Positions 11,288 to 22,737 of a stretch of 64,000 nucleotides of DNA are shown piece by piece. Within the stretch, counting starts at the first letter, position 1; each line of letters begins with the position of its first letter. The notes beneath the pieces are model-generated. The model did no database searches and had not been told where the DNA came from. It saw nothing but the letters and a program-made list of their open reading frames with translations. Source of the stretch: Metellina segmentata (lineage: Eukaryota; Arthropoda; Arachnida; Araneae; Tetragnathidae); assembly GCA_947359465.1 (NCBI GenBank), contig OX375882.1, positions 55,860,509-55,924,508 on the forward strand. The letters are read 5' to 3'. The translations under genes and the position numbers were made by a program.

Positions 11288-12665
11288 CTTCTATATAAAT
11301 GAGAATGGAGTGTTTGTTTAAACATTGAATATTTTAAAACCATTTCAAGTTTTCTATCCGTTTTGGACCTTTCTGATGCTAAATCCACCTCTTGCGACTT
11401 TGGTGTTGGTCTGTATGTATTGTATGTGCTCTATGCACGTCCACACGGTTCAATATATTTTCATGTAAATATGCATACAGTGAGTACTTATCTTCATTTA
11501 GTGAGTGAAATTGGTTGCAAATGTCTGTCTGTCCGTCTTTCTGTTCTATGTTCGATTTTGTGTTTGTGTGTTTGTGCAGGCATCGCATGAATTTTTTTTC
11601 GAGATAATTGATTGAAATGTAATTTATTTCATATTAAACAGTTCTTCATTGATATATTTAGATGAGTTTCATGCTAAAACACCTAAGAAAGTATACTTAA
11701 ATGAACCCTAATTTGGTAGTTTTGGAAAAATTGGAATGCGTATTGAGCATTACGATTACTTTGATTGCTTTACCAGTAGTGCTAAAAAACAATTATTCTT
11801 TAAAAAAATAATTTTTTATGGAATTTAAGGTCTGATACTTCATTTATTTTGAGTCTTATTTTTGTTCTTTGCGCAATGTAAACGATTTCCGAACATTTCG
11901 GACAGACGATATTTTTCAACGAACGGAAATGAAAGGGATACTCGTGTGATTGATCATGTGCAGTAAAATTTTCTGTTTCTTTTGCTCTGAATTGCATTTC
12001 TAAATTTTGTGCACTTTTTAGTTGTAAGTTGTGGCAACTGCGAGATCAAGAGATAAAAATGAATCATATATTAATATTTTTAGAACACCTTTTTCCAACG
12101 CCTTTTATTTTGTTTTATTTCGCAGTTTTCTTTTGGTTATTGTGTTAAATATTTATTATTTTAACAACTTGTGTTTCTTTTTCATCACACGCAACAACAC
12201 CACAAAGTATTTTCCTTAAAGGGCAGGTAAGTCAAAATAAAGCAAATTTGAAGTGTATTTATGTCATTATTGAAAGAATAATGCCGTTATTAAAAGAATA
12301 ATGATTAAAAAATCCGAACTAGAACTGTTCAAACATTTAAAAATTATTTGTCATTTCATAATGACAGATTGCGAAATTCCACAATGTCGCATGACGGATG
12401 CAAGAGTGACTCAAGTAAAAAAATATTGTTTTGTTAATTTGAGCTTTGTCATACAGCAAATGCGATATATGTGAAATGTATTATATTAATGGATATGCAT
12501 ATAGAGTATTTTTGTCCAAAGTAAGTTGTAGAAATTATAATGATGGCAAAAGGTGTTAAAATATAATTTTATTCTACGGAAAACGTAAGTCATTATATAT
12601 TTTGACCATCTCTTCAATCTAGATTAAACCAATTCAAACTGAGTAAGATCGGGTATTTTGCTAGT
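11288..12665 (+). mobile_element. Helitron-like element, tandem copy 2
   Basis: It begins CTTCTATATAAATGAGAATG directly after the CTAGT end of copy 1. It ends GATCGGGTATTTTGCTAGT at 12665. The alignment with copy 1 is interrupted by copy-specific indels. Head-to-tail arrangement without spacer is a known by-product of rolling-circle transposition. Confidence 0.6.
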
Positions 12666-13345
12666 AAGAAATATAAACGTAATTAATTTACAAATAGAAA
12701 TTACAAGAACGTGTACTTATGATAAATATCAGCATTTCATCCAGGTCCATCATCTGAAAAGACTCGTCGTATAACCTGGTACTGATCCCAAATTGCAGGC
12801 GGGGGTTGAGTTTTGAATTAATCAAAATTAAACCACTGTCACTTCTCAATGCCCATTTAGGACATGGGATCTTTGATGAGATCCTTAATGATAAGATGCA
12901 TTTTATTCAAATGAGAGAGTTATAATGGAGTTTTTGAAAGTTAAGTACGAAAGAAAAGAGATTTAATTCGAAGAATTTTTCAGCGCAGCGAAGAGAAGTT
13001 TTCAGATATATGTTAAATCTATTCCACTTTGCAAACTAAAATGACTGAAATGTTCAATGTACAAGCAAATTTCTCACATCATAATACAGATAATAATACA
13101 TGGTATTTTCTCGACATTTACGAGAAAATAGAGGATTTTAGCTTCACGCCAATACCCTCATGTCCTCCATCGATATAGTATGTAACTACCGACATGTTTT
13201 TTCACGTTTTAATCTTTATTAGTCATGTCTTAAAATGTTTAAACTTTTACTTCTCAATGAGAATCAGAAGTTCAACAACCTCACAGACAAATGACTTCTG
13301 ATACATGTATCATACTTTTTAATATTACATAGTTAAAAAGAAGAC
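12666..13345. other. no recognised feature
   Basis: Nothing I can support. Short plausible-looking codon runs near 12720-12800 lack splice signals or a family match. Confidence 0.4.
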
Positions 13346-13347
13346 AC

Positions 13348-13603
13348 AGTAGCCCAGTTGGTTGAGTAGCAGATTGGCAACTGGAGGGTATCCAACCAAA
13401 GACCGTCGTGTGCGAAAGGGGCTAGTGCACGTTAAATATATCGTGACCTCAAATGTCCTCATGTTTTCTCGGGTGGAAGTTTAGAGGTGCCAATCAGGTG
13501 TTGACTTCGTCATAAGACCAATGTTGGAAATTATTAGGTCACCAACAGCCCATTGTGTTGCTCCAGTGTGATGTTAATTTAACTACCTACCTACATGTAG
13601 TTA
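13348..13603 (+). mobile_element. tRNA-derived SINE, family C
   Basis: The head contains AGTAGCCCAGTTGGTTGAGT and a decayed B-box region. The body has GACCGTCGTGTGCGAAAGGG and TCAAATGTCCTCA. The tail CCCATTGTGTTGCTCCAGTG runs to ACCTACCTAC. It is an older and more diverged family than SINE-A, but the 3' part (CAATAGCCCGTTGTGTTGCT) is shared between them. Confidence 0.75.
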
Positions 13604-15018
13604 AAAGTATCATTTTTTAATTCTAATTTTAAACTTCTTAGTGACTTTTAACAATGTCTATAATGCGTGAATAACAAATTATTGTTTTTCATTCTCTTCA
13701 CTAAAACAAAATGTTTATTCAGTGAACTTCTACTTAATTAATCGTTACTGTCTCAAAACTTTGTGCAGCACACTTTTAAAAATTCAAGAACTTCTTTTTT
13801 GTAATTGTTTTTAAAGTATTAAAAAGTGTTCCAGTTACACACTGTCCGATATTAACCAACTATGATTAAATAATTGTTGGACAATAAACTTCTTAAGAAA
13901 AGAGACGGTATATTACACACACATATAAATCCCATGTTAGCATAGCAAGTCAACACGTTGATATAAATTCAAGGAAAGAATAAATGAAAATGAGCTCCCT
14001 ATTATTGTTCTCTTAACAAATTTTGAAATAGTGATGCTGAAAGGAGAACCCTAAAAAATATAATTAGATGATAATAAAAAGTTAGGGAAAATATAAGTAT
14101 AGAAAATAAATAAGTTGGGGAAAATTAAGTGCGATTTTATGTTTATATAAAACAGTTATTCTCTTCGCTATGTATTTGAAGTTAACGTTATTTTACGTAT
14201 CTAGATACTCCAAGTAAAAAGTATACACCTGACTTAGTGTGAATTACCAAGTAAATAAATCCTTAAAGTATTCTGAAATTTATATTTTCATGCATACTTA
14301 GGAAGTCTGAAACTCATCTGTCTCCAGAGGAACGAAAAATGGAGTTATACCATTTTAAGAATGCTGTGTCATTTACTGATAAAAGTTTTGAAAAGTACCG
14401 TTATTCATTCATAATGAAGACAAATATGGGTGTGCAGCAGTTCTATAAATTCTGCTAATGATTTTGCTTTTCTGAGCTGGGAATAAAATCCCCTCACGAA
14501 ATCCCCTTCAAATATACTCTTTCAGGAATCTAGGCTCTACATTCCATAAGTGAGTTTTAAATTGTATGCATACGCTTCCGTTTAATTTACTGTTAGTTAA
14601 ATAACTTATCTTCAAATAAAAGTAAAATGTAACATGCATTCATATCAGGCGTAGTTTAATCTCAAAGGTAATTACTTGCATTTTTCTAATTCGAGTTTTA
14701 TTTGATCTAATACGGAATTTTATTCGTTGCTTAATTATACATCCTGCATACGTTTTGAAAGCAAACATTAATTTCAAAGCGATATTCAGACTTTTTTGTA
14801 CTTCAATTATCTTCTGAACAATTTCAGATTCATTTGGAAATCGCGAAACCGTGCTAGAGTTTTGAATAAATATTCTAATCAAGGCTTTTTTTTTATCGTT
14901 TGACACCCGCAATCTTACGCTCTTCGCATTCCGTGAAACTGAATTTTTGTTTTTTAATTAAGTGGACTGTATTCAAAGAGCAATATGCAGATCAATGTAA
15001 TTAATATTTGCGGGCGTT
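13604..15018. other. no recognised feature
   Basis: AT-rich sequence. The 90-residue minus-strand frame at 14640-14912 is lysine- and isoleucine-rich with no recognisable domain. Confidence 0.4.
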
Positions 15019-15019
15019 G

Positions 15020-15925
15020 TTGTTACTGTAAAGACTTTAATCGTAAGGTACAGTGAAGGAGCAAATACTCATTAGCGTTTGAATCAATCCTCGTGAACTT
15101 CTAAGCAGAATATAGCCTGAAAGGAAACTAGTAAAAACGATACAAGATTATAAAGTGTTATTACATCTGTGAAGATTATTACGTAAGGAACAGTAGTTTA
15201 GGAAATACTCAATATAGGTTGAATTAATGCTCGCTGACTTCTAAGCAGATGATAGCTTGCTTGAAGGTAAACTAGTAACACTATTCAATGGTACAGGATG
15301 TTATTACAACTATAGAGATTATTACGCAAGGAACAGTAGTGAAGGAAATATAAATTAGCGTTTTAATCAATGCCCATCGACTTCTAAGCAGAAGATAGCT
15401 TGAAAGTAAACTAGTAACACTATGCAATGGTACAGGATGTTATTACAACTATAGAGATTATTACGCAAGGAACAGTAGTGAAGGAAATACAAATTAGCGT
15501 TTTAATCAATGCCCATCGACTTCTAAGCAGAAGATAGCTTGAAAGTAAACTAGTAATATCTATGGAATGGTATCGAATGTTATTACAACTGTAGATTATT
15601 ACAAAAGAAACAGTAATGAAGGAAATATTACTTAGCGTTTTAATCCATGCCCATCGACTTCTAAGCAGAAGATGTAGAAAATACTCATCTGCATTTGAAT
15701 CAGTGCTCGTGGACTTCTAAGCAGAAGATAGCTTGAAAGTAAACTAGTAACACTATGCAGTGGTACAGGATGTTATTACAACTGTCGAGATTATTACGTA
15801 TGAAACAGAAATGTAGAAAATACTCATCTGCATTTGAATCAGTGCTCGTGGACTTCTAAGCAGAAGATAGCTTGAAAGTAAACTAGTAACACTATGCACG
15901 ATTATAAGGTGTTATTACAACTATC
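15020..15925. repeat. satellite-like tandem array, unit about 137-145 bp
   Basis: Successive units carry GAGATTATTACGCAAGGAAC, then TTTTAATCAATGCCCATCGA, CTTCTAAGCAGAAGATAGCT and GAAAGTAAACTAGTAACAC. Six to seven units are visible. The two units at about 15310-15590 are almost identical, indicating recent homogenisation. One unit near 15660-15860 carries an internal duplication. Related, more diverged units lie at 17140-17940. Confidence 0.85.
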
Positions 15926-16159
15926 AAGATTATTTAAGCATAAGAAACGTTTCAATTTAAGAGTCTTCTGGAAAACACGATTTTATTTCTCAACAGTCTT
16001 CTTTGAGGATTCCACACTTGGTTCAGCAAGTTTCCAATGTTTTCATCCCGTCGTAAAAAGTAGCTTTTGTCAAGGACTACGAAATATGTAAGGACAACGG
16101 CGATGACATCATTATTCGAATACACGTTTTTCCCACAGACAAATTTTGAAATTTGGGAG

Positions 16160-16471
16160 TCGATGGTATCCGGTTGTAACAGTAACCGATTAACAACTGA
16201 AGGGTTGCGAGTTCGAATCCAACCAAATACCGTCGAGTACGAAGAGACTGGTGCACATTAAATGTGTCGTGCCGTCAAATATCCTCACGTAAGTTTAGTA
16301 TGGAAGTTTGGAGAGTGGGGTGCTAACTCTGGTGTTGATATCGTCATCTGACTGTGATTCAAAATTAAAGGGTGTTTCCCTCGGATCTTTACCTTCGAAT
16401 ATGATTTCGGACCGTCGCCAATAGCCCGTTGTGTTTCTACAGTGCGATGTTAGTTAAAAACCTACCTACCA
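16160..16471 (+). mobile_element. tRNA-derived SINE, family C
   Basis: The head retains GTATCCGGTTGTAACAG and the B-box region GCGAGTTCGAATCC. The body follows the family order: GTCGTGCCGTCAAATATCCT, then TGGAAGTTTGGAGAGTGGGG. It ends in the AATAGCCCGTTGTG block and CCTACCTACC. Confidence 0.8.
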
Positions 16472-16509
16472 ACTTGAAATAAATTACCTTAAATGCTGGT
16501 ACAGAGTCC

Positions 16510-16831
16510 AACCGGTATAGTGGTTAAGGTGTTAGCCTCTAGATCGGAAGGTTCCTGGTTCGAATCCGGGTCTGGGCATGGATGTTTGTAAACGTATGGT
16601 GTAGAGGCGGCTGGGGCACCTTAAATCTGTCGTGGCTGAAAGTCCTCACGTTGGGTTGGCGTGGAAGTTTGGAGAGTGGGGTGCCAGCTCAGGTGTTGCT
16701 TCGTCATCTGACCGTGGTTTAAAATTACGAGGTGTTGTTCTCGGATCTTTCCCTTAAGGGACTGATCCCGGACCGTCGTCAATAGCCCGTTGTGTTGCTC
16801 TAGTACGACGTTAACTAAAAATTACCAATTA
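16510..16831 (+). mobile_element. tRNA-derived SINE, family A, full length
   Basis: The head AACCGGTATAGTGGTTAAGG (A-box region) is followed by B-box GGTTCGAATCC, then the conserved body and the 3' end GTACGACGTTAACTAAAAAT. It is flanked by a perfect 14-bp duplication CTGGTACAGAGTCC (16496-16509 and 16832-16845). This shows target-primed insertion of an RNA polymerase III transcript. No LINE partner with the same 3' end is visible here. Confidence 0.92.
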
Positions 16832-17139
16832 CTGGTACAGAGTCCTCACAAACTCGATGAAACTCCTTTTTGACATGGAAAGCCCTAACATTTCTTTAAT
16901 TAAAAATGTTCTATCACTGCACGAAACTCCCTTTTTCCATTTTTGTGGTAGGTGCTACAATGATCACTTCAAACGTCTGTAGAATGCTAGAATGATCACT
17001 TCAAACGTCTGTAGAACACAAAAAAAGCATCACTAAAATTTGGCTTGAGCTAGATTGTACAGTGCTGACATCACCAAATTAAATGCGATGACAATCCATA
17101 GAAATTTACCAAACTTATCACACGAATCTCGTGTGCTCC

Positions 17140-17940
17140 TGAAACTCTAATGAGAGAAAGATAGATAGGAAGTAAAGTAGTAAAACAATGCAAGGTTGTA
17201 GAGTGTCATCATATTTAATAGATAAATATTCATTAACATTTGAATCAATGCTCATGGACAAACAGAGTAATGTAGCTTAAAAGTAAACTGTTGAAACTAT
17301 GCAAGGTATTAGTAAAGTGTAAAACAAAAATTGTCGAATTATTTAACAAGATTTAGTAGTGTCGGAAATATTATATTAATTGCTGTTTTTACAATTTTCA
17401 AGATTACTTAACCTTAAGAAACAGTAATATAGGAAATATTTAAGTAGTTAAATCTAAGCCCATGAAATTCTAAGCAGGGAATGATAACTTGGAAGTAAAG
17501 ATTAAAACGATGTAAGGTTATGGAGTATCATTATATTCATAGGTAAATATTCATTAGCATTTGAATCAATGCTTATAAACAAACAGGGGAATATAGCTAT
17601 ATCCTCATGTTTGTTTATAAGCTTTGTTTGTTTGAAATCAAGCTGATGAAACTATGTAAGATGTTATTAATACTGTCAAGATTATTCAAGGGTAAGATTT
17701 AGCGGTGTAGAAAATTTTCAATAGCGTTCGAATAAATCCTCATGGACATTTGAACAGGTAGTTTAGAAGTAAACTAGTAAAACAATACAAGATTACAGGA
17801 TGTTATTACAAGTGTCAAGATTATTCAAGCGCAAGATACAGTGGTGTAATTCATAATCATATGAATAAATTCTCACTGAGTTCTGAGCAGGGAGAATATA
17901 GCAGGAAATAGACTGGTAAACTAAGCATGCCTAATAATTC
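17140..17940. repeat. diverged satellite-like array
   Basis: Units repeat GTAAACTAGTAAAACAAT, GGATGTTATTACAA, GTCAAGATTATTCAAG and TTTGAATCAATGCTCATGG with a period of very roughly 150-190 bp. They are clearly related to the 15020-15925 array but more degraded. Two SINEs lie between the two arrays. Confidence 0.7.
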
Positions 17941-18017
17941 AATCGCAAAAGCCCATTTGAGCTATTCCCACAACGCTGTAGTTTACGCTAATACGATTTA
18001 TCCTCCAGAAATCCTTA

Positions 18018-18322
18018 AGGTGTTAGCCTCTAGATCGGAAGGTTCCTGGTTCGAATCCGGGTCCGGACATGGATGTTTGTAAGCGTATGGTGTAGAGGCG
18101 GCTGGTGCACCTTAAATCTGTCGTGGCCGAAAGTCCTCACGTTGGGTTGGCGTGGAAGTTTGGAGAGTGGGGTGCCAGCTCAGGTGTTGCTTCGTCATCT
18201 GACCGTGGTTCAAAATTACGAGGCGTTGTCCTCGGATCTTACCCTCAAGGGACTGATCCCGGACCGTCGTCAATAGCCCGTTGTGTTGATCTAGTACGAC
18301 GTTAACTAAAAATTACCAATTA
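18018..18322 (+). mobile_element. SINE family A, 5'-truncated
   Basis: It starts inside the tRNA head (AGGTGTTAGCCTCTAGATCG) and runs to the usual 3' end. A 16-bp duplication, CCTCCAGAAATCCTTA, flanks it at 18002-18017 and 18323-18338. The truncation at the 5' end with intact duplication fits incomplete reverse transcription. Confidence 0.9.
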
Positions 18323-18439
18323 CCTCCAGAAATCCTTATAACTTTAGTGCCACTGATTTCCTACACGTAAAATTGCGAAGAGGTGATTCGCGTAAGTAGC
18401 TGCACATGAGCTCGAAAATGAGGTAAATGTAGCCTTTAA

Positions 18440-18644
18440 CCTTCCTGGTGGTTGTGTCGACGAGTTATTTCGTCATACGAAAAAATAACAGGATATTTCG
18501 TCAGTGGCAGAAAACTGACTAATTCTTGATCTCTTCATCATAAGAAAATCGGGGAAATATATCTTTATGTTGAGATACCTCGTGATTATCAAAATTGATC
18601 ATATCTTTGATGGACGAGATATCTCGTCAAAACCACTTGAAGGG
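18440..18644. mobile_element. palindromic MITE, reference copy with TTAA flanks
   Basis: TTAA (18436-18439) precedes CCTTCCTGGTGGTTGTGTCG. The right end CCACTTGAAGGG is followed by TTAA (18645-18648). The ends are imperfect inverted repeats. The interior is made of GACGAGATATCTCGTC-type palindromes and linkers resembling AAAATTGATCATATC. TTAA flanks and CC-starting ends suggest a piggyBac-type MITE (inference). Other copies: 4650, 5407, 18999, 25441, 28733, 43147, 45754, 48168, 48725 and 58379. Confidence 0.75.
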
Positions 18645-18694
18645 TTAAGTATATTATTGGTAATAACCAAATCGTATTGGTAATAACCAATACG

Positions 18695-18872
18695 ATTTGA
18701 GTGCCGTCATGGCCCCGTGGATTGGCCCATTGACAGTGCAACTTGCGAGTTGTAGAGGCTCAGGTTCGACTCTCTTGTAACTTGAACTTGGTGAACGTGA
18801 CGGTATCTGTCCTGTTTTTGGCGCAACCTGACTCTACATCTGATCCTTGCGCCATTAAACCTTACCAACCAA
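18695..18872 (+). mobile_element. possible tRNA-derived SINE, family D
   Basis: The segment has GTCATGGCCCCGTGGATTGG, a B-box-like GGTTCGACTCT, and an end reading GATCCTTGCGCCATTAAACC. The end resembles 26305-26405 and 27068-27165 (CTTGGCCAAGTAAGG followed by TTGCGCC). The family assignment is tentative because the head is seen only here. Confidence 0.45.
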
Positions 18873-18998
18873 GACGGTTTGAGTAGCAGGTGGTTTGGAG
18901 TCGATCCCTACTTCCCATTCGTCCACAACTAAGGGACACGAGTCTCTGATTAATTACGTAAATAATGTAAATTTCTGTGTTGAATAAATAGTTATTTC

Positions 18999-19218
18999 AA
19001 CCCTCAAAGTGATTGACGAAATATCTCGTCCATCAAGATCTGACTAATCAAACATGATATATCCTGTCATCAAGATACTGTCGATTATTTTTTGAGGATG
19101 ACGAGATCAATATCCGGTTAGCTATCTTCCAATGAAGAGATATCGTACGTCAAAGTCTGGTAGGTTTTACTAATGACGAGATAACTCGTGAAAATAGTCA
19201 ACTACCTGGAGAGTTAGT
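18999..19218. mobile_element. palindromic MITE copy
   Basis: Begins AACCCTCAAAGTGATTGACG and contains GAAATATCTCGTCC, ATCAAGATACTG and GACGAGATAACTCGTG. The right end is CAACTACCTGGAGAG. TTAA flanks are not intact. Confidence 0.65.
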
Positions 19219-19220
19219 TG

Positions 19221-20580
19221 TACATTGGCTTTGTTGTCACTATTAACACACAACTCGACCCACTAGATAAAAAAAACACTAGTTTACACACTAGATATGG
19301 TATTGCAGCAGGGATGCGATGTATCGAAATAATCCCAGAAAATTAACATGAACTCAATGCCGTTTTAAAGTCACACCAAAGCTCTAAATACTTTCTAACT
19401 TCTCTGTAAAAGTCAGTCTTGCATCTCCCGATTTACAAAAGTTCACATCCGTGACACACCAGAGCTACATTTATTGTTAAAGATTTAAGTGAAAATGGCA
19501 CTAAAACACGTAAGGCGCGACTTAATACAAAGCTTCACTGATAAAACGAAACTTCATTCGGGTACTTTAACAAGGCAGTTCCCGAATTTCGTGAACGCTG
19601 TGCTCAGAGACTAATTCATCCCGACCGTATTGGGTGGCAGAACCGCTGCATCTAGAAAGTCCTCGGCCATTGATTTTATATTCACGGTTCGACGAAAGCA
19701 ATGAAATGCGACACTTGGGTAACTCGAGACAAATTTTGGAAAATCTTTTGTCGCATATTATCGAATGTTCCAGTGGATTCCAAACTCTGTTGTTGATATA
19801 GAACAAGCTGGCAGTATTTGACTTCGCCAATGCGATAATTAATTCTGACTAGTGAGATCGGAGAGTATTGTAGAAAGTCAAGGCACCTGCCATGGTAGCG
19901 AGCGAGCAGCTGAGTTGTTGAAAATAAATAAAAAGGTTTTTTAATGGTATCTCGAAAGATTGTTTGATATTAACTTTGATAACAAAAAGTAAAACCCCCC
20001 AAATACTTCTTCAGTCTTAGAAAACTTGGGCAATGTCGTGTTGGTTTATTTTTCTTGTATTGTTACTTGAGTGGTGGTTAATTCGACAGTGGTTTCTGAA
20101 GTGTGGTCTGCGTACCCACAGAGGTCTGTGGAAAATATTTAATATTTCACTGGCAAAATAGAAAACTTTAAAAATAGAATATTCCATTCTCTTTTCCAAT
20201 GCATTTAATTTTAAAACACGTTTTGTTCTAAAAAGGATTACTAAAATACATATCCATTAGAGTTTATTTGCTATTAACGAGAACTTTCTGCCTTATACGA
20301 GTATACTGAAAATATATAACCGTCATTACACCGCAATTAAACCACAGACGAGGAATATAGATAGACGAAGCATTGCTATTGAGAGGAGCTTTAAAAAGTG
20401 TGATTTCTCTTTGAAAAATGAACTTGGTTGGTCGATTTGGCGTCATATTGCTTTGTTTGGTGATTTGGCATCTTATGGCGGTGTGTGTGATATGAGGCGG
20501 TGTGTAAATGAGCATTTCTGGAGTGGAGAGAAAAGTGGTGAAATCGGTCAGTCTACTACTAACATTATTTTGTTTGTATT
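19221..20580. other. unassigned region
   Basis: No transposon or SINE was recognised. An 87-residue minus-strand frame (19567-19830) has unusually balanced composition for this region but no domain I recognise and no supporting splice sites. I leave it unnamed. Confidence 0.4.
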
Positions 20581-20583
20581 TTC

Positions 20584-20831
20584 AATTAACGTCGCACTGG
20601 AGCAATACAACGAGCTATTGGCGTCGGTCCTAGATCAAACCCGAAAGGAAAGATCTTAGGATAACACCACATAATTTTGAACCTTGGTCACATGACGAGG
20701 TCACACCTGAGCTGGTACCCCACTCTCCAAACTTCCACATCATGCCAGGTGAGGGTGTTTGAGGTCACGGCAGAATTGACATGCACCAGGCCCCGTGTAC
20801 AAGACGGTCTTGGTTAGATTCGAAATCGATT
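20584..20831 (-). mobile_element. SINE family C
   Basis: The plus strand starts with the complement of the 3' end (AACGTCGCACTGGAGCAATA). It runs through GGTCACATGACGAGGTCACA and ends in the head region at ACGGTCTTGGTTAGATTCGA. Confidence 0.8.
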
Positions 20832-21189
20832 CCATGATCAGTCAATCAACCAATCAGAAGATGAATCAATGGATGGGCGTCTTCACCCGTCCCTTGAACC
20901 AAGTAGATGAAGAATGTTAGGTTCCACCCAACAGAAGAAAGCAGTCTAAGGGTCACGTTACTACTAGTTTCAGTCACATGATCTTGGGTACATAAAAAGG
21001 AAACATTGCTCACTCTATTTTCATATTTTCTATGTGGTCTGAACTCATTTACGTACTCTGAAAAAATCTTATTCCACTTCCCCAGAACCTGATAAAATAC
21101 ACCGATAACATTTCGCCTTAATGAAAATTAACTCACTTGATTTCTTTTAAACCATATTTAAAAGAAACTTTTCCCAACGGTAAAGAGCC

Positions 21190-21312
21190 AATATCGTATC
21201 CATCTGAAAGCTGAATAAAAACCCAAAGGATCCCTGTAATTACAGATCGATTGCTTTGACTAGTTGCATCTGCAAATTAACGTAGCAAATCGTTAATGCC
21301 CGGTTGAATTTG
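21190..21312 (+). pseudogene. non-LTR retrotransposon reverse transcriptase fragment
   Basis: The plus frame reads KNPKDPCNYRSIALTSCICK, matching the conserved reverse transcriptase block of Jockey/I-type LINEs (P..P.NYRPIALTSC.CK). It is followed by an in-frame stop and then IVNARLNL. A stop also occurs upstream, after NIVSI. Only about 40 codons are recognisable. The element is dead, and neither its 5' nor 3' end was found. It is not the same copy as the LINE at 36005-39540, although the motif is similar. Confidence 0.65.
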
Positions 21313-22260
21313 AAAAAAAAATCCATCGATATTTCAAAGTGGATAGCGCTATAGCCGCAAGCACCAACGACGACGCATTAATAGTCTTGAACCTTCCCTA
21401 TCCGAGATATACCTTCGTAACTAAAAGCCATCTATTTTCGATATTTTTGACATGAAGCCAACCGCACAACTTATCGCTACGAAATAATGTGTGATTTACA
21501 CCAAATGGGCTTTCGTTGAAATAACTCAATTTTTATCAAAAAATTTTTTAAGATGAGGACTTTTAAGGTCCACATTAATGATATTTTATAGGATGGTCCA
21601 CGGGATTTTTATTTCAACAGGAGGTGGTTTCCCATGGGGAACGTTTTAAGTGTCATTCATTTTATAATTAAAATAAACGACATCGTAAAACAACTAAGCG
21701 AAAAGCTTTTGGTCGACGGTTGCCAGATTTATATCTGTTTCATCCTAAGACAAGTTAAAACGGCTTAATGGTGGCTCCCCACCAACGGCGACACCAACAG
21801 AAACAGGCTACATTTTGTCACCTGTCTCTGTTGCTGTTAAAAAACCCTTCACACCGCTAACGACAGCAATTTATTTACGCATGCGCATAATCTTCTTTTT
21901 CGAAAGCAAAACATTTATTTCCGCTTCTGATTCTGCAAGATGGCTGACAGATCCCGTCTGCGTTTGATAAAACTCATTTTTGTTGTAACTAGGTATTCTA
22001 CACGTTAACTTGTTTTTGTTATAACTTAAACTTCTTTCTATATAAGTTTAATCTTTCTATTAGTCTTATCTCAACTCGACAAGAAGCTTGTGCTGTTTTT
22101 TACTGTTTTTGTTTTGTTTAATAAAGTAACGTTAGATTATCTCTACTAAACAACGTCATTTAGAGATAATTATTCAAACACTTTTACAGCGAAGCCAATT
22201 GCTTTTAAAGACTCTGGCTGTACGTAAAAGAAAGCAGTGGGTGAAAAACATCAACCGAAA
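21313..22260. other. no recognised feature
   Basis: Unassigned. An imperfect inverted arrangement near 21775-21860 (GGCGACACCAACAG and CTGTCTCTGTTGCTG) may be part of an unrecognised transposon. Confidence 0.4.
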
Positions 22261-22269
22261 TCGGATTAG

Positions 22270-22669
22270 GCAAGGTGCTCAGGAATCTGGCTGTCGGCAT
22301 GGCGACAGAGACAAAAGTTGAACTTCCTTCTACTACGGTAGGTTAAGCAACCCATCTGTATTTATGGTTAATGTGGTTTTCAAGGCAACCTCGGCAAACG
22401 GAAACCTTCAATTTTTACTTTGAATATTATAGAATGTTCTTCCAAATCCGTTAAGTTGTTTGATTTAATTGGTTCGTTTGAAATTTTTTCTTTGATTCCC
22501 ATTGGTTATTTTAATTTTAAAACATCCTTTGATTTCATTGGTTCATTTAATGCTTTTTTCCCAGTTGTGGAATTTTCTTTTGTTATAACTTTTTTCACGA
22601 TACGTTTCTGACTTTCAATGTTTTTTAGCCAGTTGTGGAATTTTCATTTTTATAATTTTTTCCCGGAAC

Positions 22670-22737
<68 letters not shown>

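Noticed and set aside
12700..12800. Possible C-terminal exon of the receptor gene
   Set aside because: A short frame is readable on the minus strand but lacks an acceptor and any receptor motif.
16510..16600. tRNA gene
   Set aside because: A- and B-box motifs belong to the SINE-A head; the sequence does not form a complete tRNA and recurs in six SINE copies.
19567..19830. 87-residue minus-strand frame
   Set aside because: Composition is coding-like but I could not identify a family or exon borders.
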